In this document: piece after piece, positions 1 to 10,314 of the stretch
Numbering within the stretch: position 1 is the stretch's first letter
Layout of the letters: every line of letters begins with the position of its first letter
Assembly: GCA_951802115.1 (NCBI GenBank)
Contig: CATOPL010000007.1
Span: 62,001 to 126,000 of the forward strand
Source of the DNA: an uncultured Lachnospiraceae bacterium
GTDB taxonomy: Bacteria; Bacillota; Clostridia; Lachnospirales; Lachnospiraceae
Reading direction: 5' to 3'
Length of the DNA: 64,000 bases
Notes under the pieces: generated by a model
Told to the model about the DNA's origin: nothing
Databases searched by the model: none
The model's input: the letters and a program-made list of their open reading frames with translations, nothing else
Position numbers and translations under genes: made by a program

Positions 1-521
1 GGACTGTATTCAAAACGATAGTCTGCTCCTGCTTCTTCCGTCAGTTCTTTTAAAAGTTTTGCTCCTTCTACGGCAATCTCCAGTATCTCCTCTTTTGATT
101 TATGAAAAACCTGTTCTCTCTGAGCCAGAGAAGTAGAATTGTACACATGAACAATCGCATTTTTCGCGCCTTTCAGCGCTTCAAATGTTTTACGTATAAT
201 ATGTTCCCTTGCCTGGGTCAGTACCTGAACCGTCACATCATCCGGAATCAGATTCTGCTCGATCAGAGCACGAAGAAATTCATACTCTGTCTCAGACGCA
301 GCCGGAAAACCCACTTCAATCTCTTTAAAACCGATTTTAACAAGAAGTTGGAAAAAATCCAGCTTCTGCTGCAGGGTCATGGGAACAACCAGCGCCTGGT
401 TACCATCCCTCAAATCCACGCTGCACCATACAGGCGCGCGGTCCACGTACTCCTTCTGCGCCCAGTCCATACATTTTTCGGGGGGCATAAAATACTGTCT
501 GGTATACTTTTTGTAATTCAT
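1..521 (-). CDS. leuA: 2-isopropylmalate synthase, N-terminal part (cut by window edge)
   Basis: Catalyses the first committed step of leucine synthesis, acetyl-CoA plus 2-ketoisovalerate to 2-isopropylmalate, in the cytosol. The reading frame begins [20 protein letters not shown] and runs open to position 1, giving 173 residues; the C-terminal part, including any leucine-sensing domain, lies outside. The TIM-barrel motif DLRDGNQAL (about residues 36-44) and [10 protein letters not shown] are those of the LeuA/HMGL family. An AAAGGAGAGA ribosome site lies just upstream of the ATG. The gene sits behind a leucine T-box leader, which supports the assignment strongly. Confidence 0.95.
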   Translation of the reverse strand, partial: MNYKKYTRQYFMPPEKCMDWAQKEYVDRAPVWCSVDLRDGNQALVVPMTLQQKLDFFQLLVKIGFKEIEVGFPAASETEYEFLRALIEQNLIPDDVTVQVLTQAREHIIRKTFEALKGAKNAIVHVYNSTSLAQREQVFHKSKEEILEIAVEGAKLLKELTEEAGADYRFEYS

Positions 522-644
522 AATCTCTCTCCTTTATCTTATTCCTGCCTGCGCCTGTATCCGGTTGAAAGTGATCCCTGTCTGTATGCACAGACAAAAA
601 TCACGGCAACCTTTTCAGGCTGATACTGTTTTCTTCCGACAAAC

Positions 645-957
645 AAAAAAGTCTTCCATCCCGGGCTGTCAATGACCCAGAGACGAAAGACCTACTGTCC
701 TACGCGGTACCACTCTGATTTTGTGAACATTTTCACACACTTTATGGATACGGATGTTACTCTTATATCCTTCCCTTGATAACGGCAGGGACCCGTCTGC
801 GTCTACTCTCTTCTGCAAAACCAGATACAGAAAATTTCGGACAGCCGCTCCGAGGCGAGTTCCAGACGTCTCATCTGCTGTCTCACACCAACCGGCAGCT
901 CTCTGTAATCAGATCCGAATGTACTATTCCTCATCAACGCATTTGCTTATCTCACTG
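645..957 (-). promoter_or_regulatory. Leucine-specific T-box riboswitch leader of leuA
   Basis: The conserved T-box AGAGTGGTACCGCG reads on the minus strand at 716-703. Stem I carries the usual AGAGAGCTGCCGG and GTGTGAGACAGC elements. The specifier loop reads GAACTCGCC with CTC (leucine) at 859-857. A terminator hairpin at 691-651 is followed by a run of six T at 650-645, and its 5' side overlaps the antiterminator region. Uncharged leucyl-tRNA should pair with the specifier and T-box and stabilise the antiterminator. All elements are visible; the exact 5' end is inferred from the promoter. Confidence 0.93.
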
Positions 958-963
958 AGAGTT

Positions 964-992
964 ATCATAGCAAAAACTCCTTTCATTGTCAA
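964..992 (-). promoter_or_regulatory. SigA-type promoter of the leuA T-box leader
   Basis: TTGACA (992-987) and TATGAT (969-964) are separated by 17 bp on the minus strand. Transcription would begin near 957, just ahead of the T-box stem I. Between this promoter and the stop of the upstream acyltransferase lies a small GGCC-GAAA-GGCC hairpin. Confidence 0.85.
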
Positions 993-1076
993 GCAGGAGT
1001 TTTCCGGCCTTTCGGCCTCCTGACCGTCCCGTTTCACCAAGACGTATCCGGGCACCGCTTTTTCGCCGGCTGCGCG

Positions 1077-2174
1077 TTACCGTCTGTGGACGTCATCCGG
1101 CATTTCCATCATACAGTCCAGACGGCTGCAGAATTTCTGCTCCCATCTGCCGATCTTTGACTTTGCATACCGGTTCTCTGCTTTTTGAAACATCCACTGA
1201 CGCAGAAGCTCCAGACAGGTACAGACAAGATATACAACAACGGCCACAACCGCCGCATAGACAACCGCCCAGTGTGTCCGCGCCACTTTACTGGCGCGGA
1301 AAGTATCCCATACCAGATAGCGGATCAGATAATTGTCATGAAGCAGATAAACGCCGAAGGCGGCTCCTGCAGTCTTTCGAATCACTCCGTCCATCCGGCT
1401 CTCTTTCCAGGGCATATTTCTCACACAGAGAAACAGAGAAAAGGTAGCCACAAGCGCCAGCGGAGAATTATAATTCAGAAAATATCCAATATCTTCCTGG
1501 TGCATTTTTACAGACAGATATACGCTGGCCAGCACTGCAAGAGAAGCCGCCGCATAAACGCCAAATCCGTACCGGAAATACCTTCTGTCCTCTTTTGTAT
1601 GCAGTTTTATATAACCTGCCAGAAGAGCAAGGAACAAAAACCAGGGAAGCTCCCGCCCTGCGTAGTTTCCATAAGCGTTAACTCTGAAAATCATGTGATT
1701 TATACTGAGAAAAACAGCCAGAAGCGCAAGCAGATACCGATACTGTCTCTTCGTCAGCCGAACAGCAATCATGCCTGCAAAAGGCATCAGAAGCGACAGC
1801 CCCATATAAACCGATGCAAACCAGTAAGTGCCAGAGGAAACCGGAAACACTGCCCTGACAACATCCGCAGCGGTTACGCCGACAAAGACGCCACAGATCA
1901 GGCAGATGGATACGGAATAAAAAAACACCTGTTTCCAGAACCTTAAAAGCCTCTGCGCGTGAAAGTTCCTGTCGATAGAAAAATAACCCGCCAGCATTAC
2001 AAAGCAGTTCACATGCACGACAGAAAAGGACTGGATTAAATAAGACAGAAAATAATTTGTTGTTCCATATCCGAGTTTCGCCGTCACACGCCCGTGAAAC
2101 AGACAGTGTCCGACCACAATCATATACATACAAAGAATCCTGAGAAGTTCAAAATTCACCTGTCTTTTTTTCAT
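1077..2174 (-). CDS. Acyltransferase 3 family membrane protein
   Basis: A 365-residue polytopic membrane protein of the acyltransferase 3 family (OatA/OafA-like), which moves acyl groups, usually acetyl, onto surface polysaccharides. The N-terminus shows the family pattern: NFELLRILCMYMIVVGH, with the catalytic-type histidine ending the first membrane helix. About ten hydrophobic segments follow. An ATG at 2195 is also in frame, but AAAGGAGCGGCT just before the ATG at 2174 favours the start given here. It lies 36 bp after the 702-residue membrane protein, probably in one transcript. The acceptor glycan is not identifiable. Confidence 0.85.
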   Translation of the reverse strand: MKKRQVNFELLRILCMYMIVVGHCLFHGRVTAKLGYGTTNYFLSYLIQSFSVVHVNCFVMLAGYFSIDRNFHAQRLLRFWKQVFFYSVSICLICGVFVGVTAADVVRAVFPVSSGTYWFASVYMGLSLLMPFAGMIAVRLTKRQYRYLLALLAVFLSINHMIFRVNAYGNYAGRELPWFLFLALLAGYIKLHTKEDRRYFRYGFGVYAAASLAVLASVYLSVKMHQEDIGYFLNYNSPLALVATFSLFLCVRNMPWKESRMDGVIRKTAGAAFGVYLLHDNYLIRYLVWDTFRASKVARTHWAVVYAAVVAVVVYLVCTCLELLRQWMFQKAENRYAKSKIGRWEQKFCSRLDCMMEMPDDVHRR

Positions 2175-2210
2175 AGCCGCTCCTTTTCCGTGCACATTCC
2201 ATACAGTTAG

Positions 2211-4319
2211 TTACTGATACAGATTATTTTCTGTCGCGATCTTCTGACCTTTATCCCCGTCCCGAATCACAATATGGACTTCATAGCGGTCGTCAAGAGG
2301 ATAGCTGAGCTTTGGAACCATAAATCTGACCTGATCCGTATCCGCAAGCCCGGTATCATAGAGCATCGAATACAGACCGTCTTCATCCTGTTGCTGCCAG
2401 GTTCCCTGATACATCCGCCGTTTCCCGCTCTCCACACTTTTCATCCACAGGAACACGCTTTTACCTTCCAGTTCTTCCGGTGTCAGATTGACGGTCGCCT
2501 CGAAAACGTCGTAACGCTCATTCTCCGCCGTGTACGTCCGGTCCAGCGACGCGGTAAACTCTTCATTGTCCTTCAGCCCCGACATTTTATAGTTGAGCGC
2601 AAAAAGGTCAAACTCCCCAATCTCATTCACTTTCGAATAGGTGATGAAAATTCCGTCATAAACGTCCTGCAGGTGAAGCATGATATGCTCCATCAGCGTA
2701 TTGGATATCAGAACCGCCCGGTCGCTTTGATAAAGCGACGTTAAAAGGCTCCTTTGTTCGTAGCTTTGCAGATTCGAAACAACCTGAGGAGATTCTGTCT
2801 CCCAGCCGCCAAGCGTAAAAATATTGGTCAGATAATTATCAGGAAGCTTTTCAAAAACAGAATAACCAAGCTCTACCCCATTGTTCGTAAAAGGGTCAAA
2901 AGCATAGTAGACTTTTTTATCCCTGCTGATCGTATCATATAAGGATCGGAACGCGGTGCTTGGCTCCGACTGCTGCACAGGCGTCCCAAATACCGGCAGA
3001 ATCAGCATACGGACGCAAAGTCCCACCGTCAGCGCCAGCCCTGCAAACACGGCAAACCGCCCTTTCTTTCCATCCAGTTTTCCTTCCCATTGTTCTGCGA
3101 TCTCCTCCTGAGCAGCGGACCAGACAAAAATCAGAAATCCCATCAGACATGCCGTCACCACAATCGGCAGAACCCGGTAAATTTTGATAAAATACAGATA
3201 AATGCCCAGCAGAGCCAGATACGGATACAGAATCTGCACCCACGCCTGCCTGTTTCTCCAGGAGGACAGCGGGAAAATCCATAAAAGCGTGATTACAGCT
3301 CCCAGTATAAACAGCGGTTTTTGCGCAAAAATCAGCAGGTAATCAATCAGATACTCCCACTGAAACGGCCTGTCCTTTCGAAAGTCCACGATCGCCCGAA
3401 AGGTGTCTGCCTTATAGCGGTCGTAATCTGCAATCAACCAGTTCTGCAGATTGATACAATCTGTTCTTCCAAGTCCCAGCGCTTCATAGTCAGCCTGATA
3501 TTCATCCCAATCCGGCACCCCGTAATCCAGAAGCTGCTGTCTGGCCCTGTCGTATTCCCGGTAATGGCGCTGCGGACTGTCCGGCGTATATACGAGTAAA
3601 TTTTCCAGTACCATACTGCCAAGTATCAGCCCGAACGCCAGCATGCAGGGTATACAGTCCCGAAGCAGAAAATTTTTGATCTCTCTGTTCTTTCTGACAG
3701 CTGACACGCGTCCCAGCCACAGGCCAAACGCCATAATTGTAATCATGCCAAACGCGTGAAAACGGATCCAGCTCCCAAGCAGAAGGAGAAAAACACCTCC
3801 CGCCGGAACTGCCTTTGCTGACAACCCTACCTTGTTCTGCTTTTTGCCTTCACCGGCATTTTCATTCCCACAACCCGGTCCGCAAAACAACAGTACATAT
3901 CCCGCAGCCGTCACGACAGCCGCCGTTTTCGTATACTGAAATTCCACATACAGCGGCCAGACGCAGGCAAGCACCAGCATTGCCGCCAATATAAAACCCG
4001 TCCGGCGTGCACGGCCAATCCACACGCATCCAATCGCACTCAAAGAAAGATAGATCAGCCCATACATCACAAACGTATACCAGTTCACTCCGGGTACAAG
4101 CGAATAAAACGCCTTTAACAGCCACCCGAATCCACTGTGGATATAGATAAAATAATGTGTAGGATCTCCATACGCCCCTGAGGCAATCGCCGCCAGTGAA
4201 AATTCATCATTCGATCCGTAAAACGGATGTAAAAAGACAACCGCATATAATACTGCCAGAATATGGAATACCAGAAACAGGCACTGTATCTGCCTGAGTG
4301 AACATTTTACTTTTCCCAC
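2211..4319 (-). CDS. Large polytopic membrane protein, glycosyltransferase-like topology
   Basis: This 702-residue protein has roughly eleven to twelve hydrophobic segments in its first 450 residues, followed by a hydrophilic C-terminal region of about 250 residues that probably lies outside the membrane. The first loop contains HPFYGSNDEFS, whose acidic pair resembles the loop of GT-C glycosyltransferases, but I do not recognise a named family. The start codon is GTG, eight bases after AAAGGAG. It begins only about 30 bp downstream of the ilvC terminator with no clear promoter of its own. Together with the acyltransferase that follows, a role in surface glycan assembly or decoration is a reasonable inference, no more. 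Confidence 0.6.
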   Translation of the reverse strand: MGKVKCSLRQIQCLFLVFHILAVLYAVVFLHPFYGSNDEFSLAAIASGAYGDPTHYFIYIHSGFGWLLKAFYSLVPGVNWYTFVMYGLIYLSLSAIGCVWIGRARRTGFILAAMLVLACVWPLYVEFQYTKTAAVVTAAGYVLLFCGPGCGNENAGEGKKQNKVGLSAKAVPAGGVFLLLLGSWIRFHAFGMITIMAFGLWLGRVSAVRKNREIKNFLLRDCIPCMLAFGLILGSMVLENLLVYTPDSPQRHYREYDRARQQLLDYGVPDWDEYQADYEALGLGRTDCINLQNWLIADYDRYKADTFRAIVDFRKDRPFQWEYLIDYLLIFAQKPLFILGAVITLLWIFPLSSWRNRQAWVQILYPYLALLGIYLYFIKIYRVLPIVVTACLMGFLIFVWSAAQEEIAEQWEGKLDGKKGRFAVFAGLALTVGLCVRMLILPVFGTPVQQSEPSTAFRSLYDTISRDKKVYYAFDPFTNNGVELGYSVFEKLPDNYLTNIFTLGGWETESPQVVSNLQSYEQRSLLTSLYQSDRAVLISNTLMEHIMLHLQDVYDGIFITYSKVNEIGEFDLFALNYKMSGLKDNEEFTASLDRTYTAENERYDVFEATVNLTPEELEGKSVFLWMKSVESGKRRMYQGTWQQQDEDGLYSMLYDTGLADTDQVRFMVPKLSYPLDDRYEVHIVIRDGDKGQKIATENNLYQ

Positions 4320-4349
4320 CGCATAACTCCTTTGGCTGTATATTTTGTC

Positions 4350-4433
4350 AAAACAGAAAAGAGATGCCGCAAAGCGTATCCCCCGGCTCCTGCCGGCGTC
4401 TGCCGGGAACCGGAGGATACACTCTGCGGCATC
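4350..4433 (-). terminator. Rho-independent terminator of ilvN-ilvC
   Basis: A very long hairpin on the minus strand: GATGCCGCAGAGTGTATCC (4433-4415) pairs with GGATACGCTTTGCGGCATC (4381-4363), with an inner CCGGC/GCCGG element, then TCTTTTCTGTTTT at 4362-4350. It ends the ilv transcript just before the membrane protein gene. Confidence 0.85.
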
Positions 4434-4449
4434 CTCTCCCTTACCTCTG

Positions 4450-5481
<1,032 letters not shown>

Positions 5482-5486
5482 TCATC

Positions 5487-6035
5487 CTAAATGTGTTTGC
5501 TTTTATATAAATCGTAGGCCACAAGCTTTCCGTCCCCGTTATGCAGCTTCACGTCCGAAGTGCCTCTGGAGAGACCGGTAAGACCGGTACGGGCAAGCTC
5601 CAGAATCTCCACATCCTCCAGCATCCGCAGAAATGCGTCGATCTTCGTCTGACTGCCAACCAGTTCAATTACCAGTGAATCTATGGAAACGTCTACGATC
5701 TTGGCTCTAAATATATCGGCAATCGATATAATATTCTGACGGTTTTCCGCATCACAGAGCACCTTCAGAAGCACCAGCTCCCGGCATACGGAGCTGTCCG
5801 GCATAAGTTTCTTGATATCCACCACATCTTCCAGCTTATTCAGCTGTTTTTCGATCTGCTCCAGGATAATCTCATCCCCTCTTGCCACCACGGTGATCCT
5901 CGTAAATTTCGGATCTGCGGTTACGCCCGCAGCAATACTGTCAATATTATATCCGCGCCGGGTAAAAAGCCCTGCCACGCGGCTCAAAACTCCCGAAGAA
6001 TTTTCTACAAGAAGTGAAAAAACTACCTTATCCAT
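5487..6035 (-). CDS. ilvN: Acetolactate synthase small (regulatory) subunit
   Basis: Regulatory subunit of acetohydroxyacid synthase, which binds valine and stimulates the catalytic subunit. The N-terminal ACT domain reads LLVENSSGVLSRVAGLFTRRGYNIDSI, followed by the second ACT-like half containing ELVLLKV and a C-terminal ARTGLTGLSRG. An ATG at 6056 is in frame but has no ribosome site; GGGGAG before the ATG at 6035 supports the start used, giving 182 residues. The large subunit ilvB is not in the window, so the pair is split from its partner. It leads the ilvN-ilvC operon. Confidence 0.93.
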   Translation of the reverse strand: MDKVVFSLLVENSSGVLSRVAGLFTRRGYNIDSIAAGVTADPKFTRITVVARGDEIILEQIEKQLNKLEDVVDIKKLMPDSSVCRELVLLKVLCDAENRQNIISIADIFRAKIVDVSIDSLVIELVGSQTKIDAFLRMLEDVEILELARTGLTGLSRGTSDVKLHNGDGKLVAYDLYKSKHI

Positions 6036-6093
6036 CTGTCTCCCCGCTTTCTTCATTCACTCTGTTAAAGCATAATCTGCCCGATACCAAAAT

Positions 6094-6122
6094 ATTGTAA
6101 CAATGAACGCCTGCTTTGTCAA
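6094..6122 (-). promoter_or_regulatory. Promoter of ilvN-ilvC
   Basis: TTGACA (6122-6117), a 17-bp spacer and TACAAT (6099-6094) on the minus strand, about 60 bp before the ilvN start. It begins seven bases after the stop codon of the cotH-like gene. No T-box or attenuator fits in the short leader. Confidence 0.85.
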
Positions 6123-6128
6123 TTCTTT

Positions 6129-7724
6129 TTAGGTTTCCGCCCGCAGACTGCCCAGGTATTCATCCAGCCAGACAAATCTTTCATCAATAAATGCCTCAAT
6201 CTCTTCTGTTCCTTCCACGTTTCCGCTGTCCGGCCATTTCGCGCTGTCCCGGGCAAACGCACCGGAGTCGGTCAGATAGGACATCAGTTCGCGGGCATAC
6301 GTTTTCCAGTACTCTTCTTTCAAAAATGTACGCCGCCATTCTTTCCAGGTCTCTTCCATATCCCCGGCGAGCTGCGGATCGTATTTTTGCATGTTTCGAA
6401 ATACTTCTTCATTCAGCCACCGACCGGCCAGCTCCGGATTGTAGCGGATATTTTTAATGTCCTTATCTTTCCCCTGTTCAAAATCATCTCCCCAGGAATA
6501 ATTCTGATCCCATGGAATCCTCCGGATGGTACAACTCCCATCTGTATGAATCTCCGTACTGTAGATAATATTTTTAAACCGGTTGTCCATTCCGGCAATC
6601 GCATTATAATACAGATCATACTCTATAAAATTCTGACGGTCAATGCAGTCGTACAGAAACTGCAGATCCTCTTCCGATTCCATTTCATATCCGCTTTTCC
6701 AGAACCGCCGGAAAGGTTCCCACATACCGTCTGTATAAATTTTACCCGCCTGACGGATATTGACCCCTGCACAGCTGAACGACTGTGTCCGCTCACTCTC
6801 CTCAAACAGAGCATCATTCGGCCATTCGTCAGACGCCACCTTATAGATCAGATCCTTTTCCCTGTCCAGACTCAGCGATTTATAATCCGTAGGCTCCACC
6901 AGTCCGTACAGCCCCTGATAGGTTCCATTTATAAACAGCTCCAGATATTCCATTTTACAGCCGGCGTCTGTTCTGCTCCCGGTTCTCTCTGCAATCTGAT
7001 TCCACAGATCAATGGAAAGCTTATCGCGCAGTTTGCTCCGGTCTGAGTACATGGCTTTCAGCTGCCAGTCATTATCTATTCTCATGCCAAGCAGAGAAAG
7101 CTTTCTGCCTTCGCTTCCGTCGTCCTCAAGAAGCTCCAGACGATAGCCGAGCTTCTCAAACCGCTTGCTTGCATTTCCGCGAATATTGTAGTAGGCAAAG
7201 CTTTCCTCCGTCTGGTAGTCTTTGCGAAGACTTTTCACCGGGTCGAATACGGTCACTTTCGAACCGTTCTCCCCCATATTCCCGTCAATGCACATTACCG
7301 GGAGTCCGGTGAACAGCACGGATACTCTTTTATAGCCAGTGTCATTATAGATAATGCATTCAAAGACATGCCCGCCGGCAACCGCATCTCCTATATTTTC
7401 AAACGCTTCGTCGTCTTTCCATACGACGGACGCCGGATGTCCGTCCACCGTCGCGCTGATCTGACCTTTCCAGCGATCTTCCTCCAGATTTCTTGGAATA
7501 TAATATCTTTTTTCAGTCTCTTCATAAGGAGCCTTCACCCCGTCAATAAGAAGATCGACACTCATCTCTGCCGGAAAACAGATCCGGTCTGCAGTGAGTC
7601 CGGATACCTCTTCATCTGAAAACACTCTGGCTTCCATAACTTGAGGCGGTTTCAAAAACAGCAGATACACACCAAAAAATAAAGACGCCAGAAGACTTAT
7701 ACCCAGCATGATTGTTTTTTTCAT
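6129..7724 (-). CDS. CotH-type kinase family protein, membrane-anchored
   Basis: A 531-residue protein with one N-terminal hydrophobic segment (about residues 5-25) acting as signal anchor, so the bulk is probably extracytoplasmic. The CotH domain (about residues 130-460) shows YNIRGNASKRFEKLGYRLEL, LGMRIDNDWQLKAMYSDRSKL and IPWDQNYSWGDDF, corresponding to the WDxD-type metal-binding motif. Members of this family are atypical protein kinases that phosphorylate secreted or spore-coat proteins. It is the last gene of the der-plsY-gpsA operon and begins immediately after the methyltransferase stop. Its substrate is unknown. Confidence 0.85.
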   Translation of the reverse strand: MKKTIMLGISLLASLFFGVYLLFLKPPQVMEARVFSDEEVSGLTADRICFPAEMSVDLLIDGVKAPYEETEKRYYIPRNLEEDRWKGQISATVDGHPASVVWKDDEAFENIGDAVAGGHVFECIIYNDTGYKRVSVLFTGLPVMCIDGNMGENGSKVTVFDPVKSLRKDYQTEESFAYYNIRGNASKRFEKLGYRLELLEDDGSEGRKLSLLGMRIDNDWQLKAMYSDRSKLRDKLSIDLWNQIAERTGSRTDAGCKMEYLELFINGTYQGLYGLVEPTDYKSLSLDREKDLIYKVASDEWPNDALFEESERTQSFSCAGVNIRQAGKIYTDGMWEPFRRFWKSGYEMESEEDLQFLYDCIDRQNFIEYDLYYNAIAGMDNRFKNIIYSTEIHTDGSCTIRRIPWDQNYSWGDDFEQGKDKDIKNIRYNPELAGRWLNEEVFRNMQKYDPQLAGDMEETWKEWRRTFLKEEYWKTYARELMSYLTDSGAFARDSAKWPDSGNVEGTEEIEAFIDERFVWLDEYLGSLRAET

Positions 7725-7725
7725 C

Positions 7726-8595
7726 TTACAGACTCTTCTTCATCTCTTTAATATACTCCGGAGTAGTTCCGCAGCAACCTCCGATCAAAGAGGCTCCACA
7801 GTCCCGCAGACGAAGAACATGTCCGGTAAACTCCTCAGCTCCCATACTGTATACCGCCTCCCCTGTCTCTGTGATCACAGGCATTCCCGCATTGGGTTTG
7901 GCCATAACCGGAACAGATACCGTACTCTTTAACTGCCGGATGACTGCCTCCAGCTGATCAGGACCTACGGAACAGTTAACGCCCACCGCATCCGCTCCCA
8001 TCGCTTCCAGAGCAGCGGCAGCCTCCGCAACTGTTCCGCCAAAATACAGATTTCCGTCCCCTTCGCATGTAAAAGAAACCAGCAGCGGCAGACTGCAGAC
8101 CGCGTGCGCCGCATCACAGATTACCAGTGCTTCTTCCAGCGAAAGCAGTGTTTCAGCCACAAGAAGATCCACTCCGGCATCCGACAGAAAACGGATCTGT
8201 TCCTTATAAATTTCCAAAAGCCCGTCATAAGTCATAGGACCATAAGGCTCCATTGGTTTTCCTGTCGTTGACAAATCGCCTGCCACAAACGCACGGTCGC
8301 CAATATGCTCCACCGTTCTGGCTGCCAGCGTCCGGTTCAGTTCCTCCACCCGGTCCGCCAGACCTGCATTTTCAAGAGAGATCCGATTGGCGCCAAACGT
8401 CGGTGCATATATGATCTGCGAGCCGGCGTCTGCATAATCCGACTGAAGCTGCTTTATGACCTCCGGATGTTCATATACCCACTGCTCTGTACAGACGCCC
8501 GCGGGCATACCCGCACTGCGCAGGCACGAACCGGTTCCTCCGTCCAGAATCACCGGGCCCTTCTCCACCAATAACCGAAACTCTTTTCCTGTCAT
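7726..8595 (-). CDS. Homocysteine S-methyltransferase domain protein
   Basis: This 289-residue TIM-barrel protein matches the N-terminal homocysteine-binding module of MetH. ILDGGTGSCLRSAG opens the barrel, and the zinc-binding cysteines are visible in VGVNCSVGP and GGCCGTTP near the C-terminus. Enzymes of this type transfer a methyl group to homocysteine from S-methylmethionine or, with a partner, from folate or corrinoid. Cobalamin and folate domains are absent. It is 13 bp downstream of gpsA and 1 bp upstream of the CotH-like gene. Confidence 0.85.
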   Translation of the reverse strand: MTGKEFRLLVEKGPVILDGGTGSCLRSAGMPAGVCTEQWVYEHPEVIKQLQSDYADAGSQIIYAPTFGANRISLENAGLADRVEELNRTLAARTVEHIGDRAFVAGDLSTTGKPMEPYGPMTYDGLLEIYKEQIRFLSDAGVDLLVAETLLSLEEALVICDAAHAVCSLPLLVSFTCEGDGNLYFGGTVAEAAAALEAMGADAVGVNCSVGPDQLEAVIRQLKSTVSVPVMAKPNAGMPVITETGEAVYSMGAEEFTGHVLRLRDCGASLIGGCCGTTPEYIKEMKKSL

Positions 8596-8608
8596 AACTT
8601 ACTTCCTT

Positions 8609-9619
8609 TCAGCCCCACGGCAGCTCCTGATTCTCAATCTTTTTATCCCGGAGCATCAACTCTTCCATGGCCTCCCTTGCAGATTTATTTTCAAACAGCA
8701 CCCGGTTCACCTGTTCCACGATCGGCATGTCTACACCGTATTCTTCTGCAAGAATCATGGCCGCTTTTGCAGAATGCACACCCTCCACGACCATTTTCAC
8801 TTCCGTCATGGCTTCCTGCATGGTTTTCCCCTGTCCGATCAGATAACCCGCCTTCCGGTTCCGGCTGTGCACAGAAGCACAAGTTACAATCAGATCTCCG
8901 ATCCCGGTCAGTCCGTTAAAGGTCTCGATCCGTCCGCCCATAGCCACGCCCAGACGGCTCATCTCGGCAATCCCTCTGGTGATCAGCGCCGCCTTCGTAT
9001 TATCTCCGCAGCCAAGTCCGTCCGCGACACCAGCCGCCAGAGCAATTACGTTTTTCAGCGCACCGCCAAGTTCGATTCCCAGCATATCAGGACTTGTGTA
9101 GACACGGAAAACCTGATTCATGAAAATATTCTGAATATATTCTGCAGTTTCCCGGTCTCTCGCACCTGCCACGACAGTGGTTGGTATCCCATGTCCTACC
9201 TCTTCCGCGTGACTCGGACCGGACAGAACCGCCGCATTGACTCCCGGCATTTCTTCTTTGATGATATCCGTCAGAATCAGCCTTGTACTTTCTTCAATTC
9301 CTTTCGCCAGATTTACGACAATTACTCCTGACTGCACATAAGGAGCCATCTTGCACGCCGTGCTTCGAACCGCAGTCGAAGGAACTGCCAGAACCAGCAT
9401 ATCCCTTTCTTTTACTGCAGCTTCCAGATCAGAAGTAAACTGCGTGTGTTCCGACAGCCTGACACCCGGAAGTTTTGACTCGTTTTCTCCTGTGTTCTGA
9501 AGCTTTCTGACTTCTTCCTCCCGGTGAGACCATACCGTCACTTCATGTCCGTTCGTTTCCAGCACTTTTGCGATTGCCATGCCCCAGCTTCCCGCTCCGA
9601 TCACACTGACTTTTGCCAT
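8609..9619 (-). CDS. gpsA: Glycerol-3-phosphate dehydrogenase [NAD(P)+]
   Basis: Reduces dihydroxyacetone phosphate to sn-glycerol-3-phosphate, the backbone for membrane phospholipids. GAGSWGMAIAKVL at residues 7-19 is the nucleotide-binding fold. AVPSTAVR, NLAKGIE, LSGPSHAEEV and GGALKNVIALAAG carry the conserved catalytic lysines. Length (336 residues) is standard. It follows plsY by about 50 bp, which couples making glycerol-3-phosphate to its acylation. Confidence 0.97.
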   Translation of the reverse strand: MAKVSVIGAGSWGMAIAKVLETNGHEVTVWSHREEEVRKLQNTGENESKLPGVRLSEHTQFTSDLEAAVKERDMLVLAVPSTAVRSTACKMAPYVQSGVIVVNLAKGIEESTRLILTDIIKEEMPGVNAAVLSGPSHAEEVGHGIPTTVVAGARDRETAEYIQNIFMNQVFRVYTSPDMLGIELGGALKNVIALAAGVADGLGCGDNTKAALITRGIAEMSRLGVAMGGRIETFNGLTGIGDLIVTCASVHSRNRKAGYLIGQGKTMQEAMTEVKMVVEGVHSAKAAMILAEEYGVDMPIVEQVNRVLFENKSAREAMEELMLRDKKIENQELPWG

Positions 9620-9668
9620 AATCCTCTCTCCTTGTCAAAGTTCTGAACATTGCCGTCTGAATCCTGTC

Positions 9669-10310
9669 CTATTCCGGTTTTTTCTGAAAAATTTTGCTTT
9701 CTGTTCCTTTTACAAGTCTCACGATATTTGCCCGATGACGATAGATGGCCATGCAGGCAAGCACCGCGCTGATTGCATAAAACTCCATCAGATGTCCCTG
9801 GCTCATGCCATAATACCCATTTTGTCCGAGCACTGCCAGAACAGCGACCAGTTCGATCACTACCAGAACAGATCCCAGCGACACATACCTGGTCAGCAGC
9901 ACCGTAAGCAGAAATGTAGACGCCTCTAATGCCGTCACCACCGGTCCCAGCGTCAGAATCAGCCCTGCCGTACAGGCAATCCCTTTTCCGCCTTTAAATC
10001 CAAGCTGTATTGGAAAATTATGTCCCAGAACGGCTCCGGCAGCCGCATACATGCCCAGAAGAGGAAGCCAGTCTGCATCCTGGCGTCCAAACAGAAGTCT
10101 TACTGCAACAACGGCCAGCACTGTCTTGGCCACATCGCCCAGAAGTACAATCACCCCTGCCTTTTTGCCCAGCACCCGCAGCGCATTCGTCGTTCCGGCA
10201 TTCCCGCTCCCGTGTTCCCGGATATCGATTCCGTTCATTTTTCCATAAATATACGCCGTCTGAAAGATACCGAACAGATAGCCGATTCCCACGCTTATCA
10301 CTCGTTCCAT
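9669..10310 (-). CDS. plsY: Acyl-phosphate:glycerol-3-phosphate acyltransferase
   Basis: Integral membrane enzyme that acylates glycerol-3-phosphate from acyl-phosphate, the first step of phospholipid synthesis. Motif 1 is SGNAGTTNALR (about residues 34-44), motif 2 is GFKGGKGIA and motif 3 lies near YRHRANIVRL. About five to six membrane helices are evident in 213 residues. The ATG at 10310 follows AGGAAGGAA and lies five bases after the der stop; an in-frame start 24 bases upstream is less likely. It is in the operon with der and gpsA. Confidence 0.94.
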   Translation of the reverse strand: MERVISVGIGYLFGIFQTAYIYGKMNGIDIREHGSGNAGTTNALRVLGKKAGVIVLLGDVAKTVLAVVAVRLLFGRQDADWLPLLGMYAAAGAVLGHNFPIQLGFKGGKGIACTAGLILTLGPVVTALEASTFLLTVLLTRYVSLGSVLVVIELVAVLAVLGQNGYYGMSQGHLMEFYAISAVLACMAIYRHRANIVRLVKGTESKIFQKKPE

Positions 10311-10314
10311 ATCA

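Noticed and set aside
102-623. A 173-residue plus-strand frame at the left edge
   Set aside because: It lies opposite leuA and its T-box terminator, both of which are certain.
8456-9331. A 291-residue plus-strand frame
   Set aside because: Antisense to gpsA and the methyltransferase gene.
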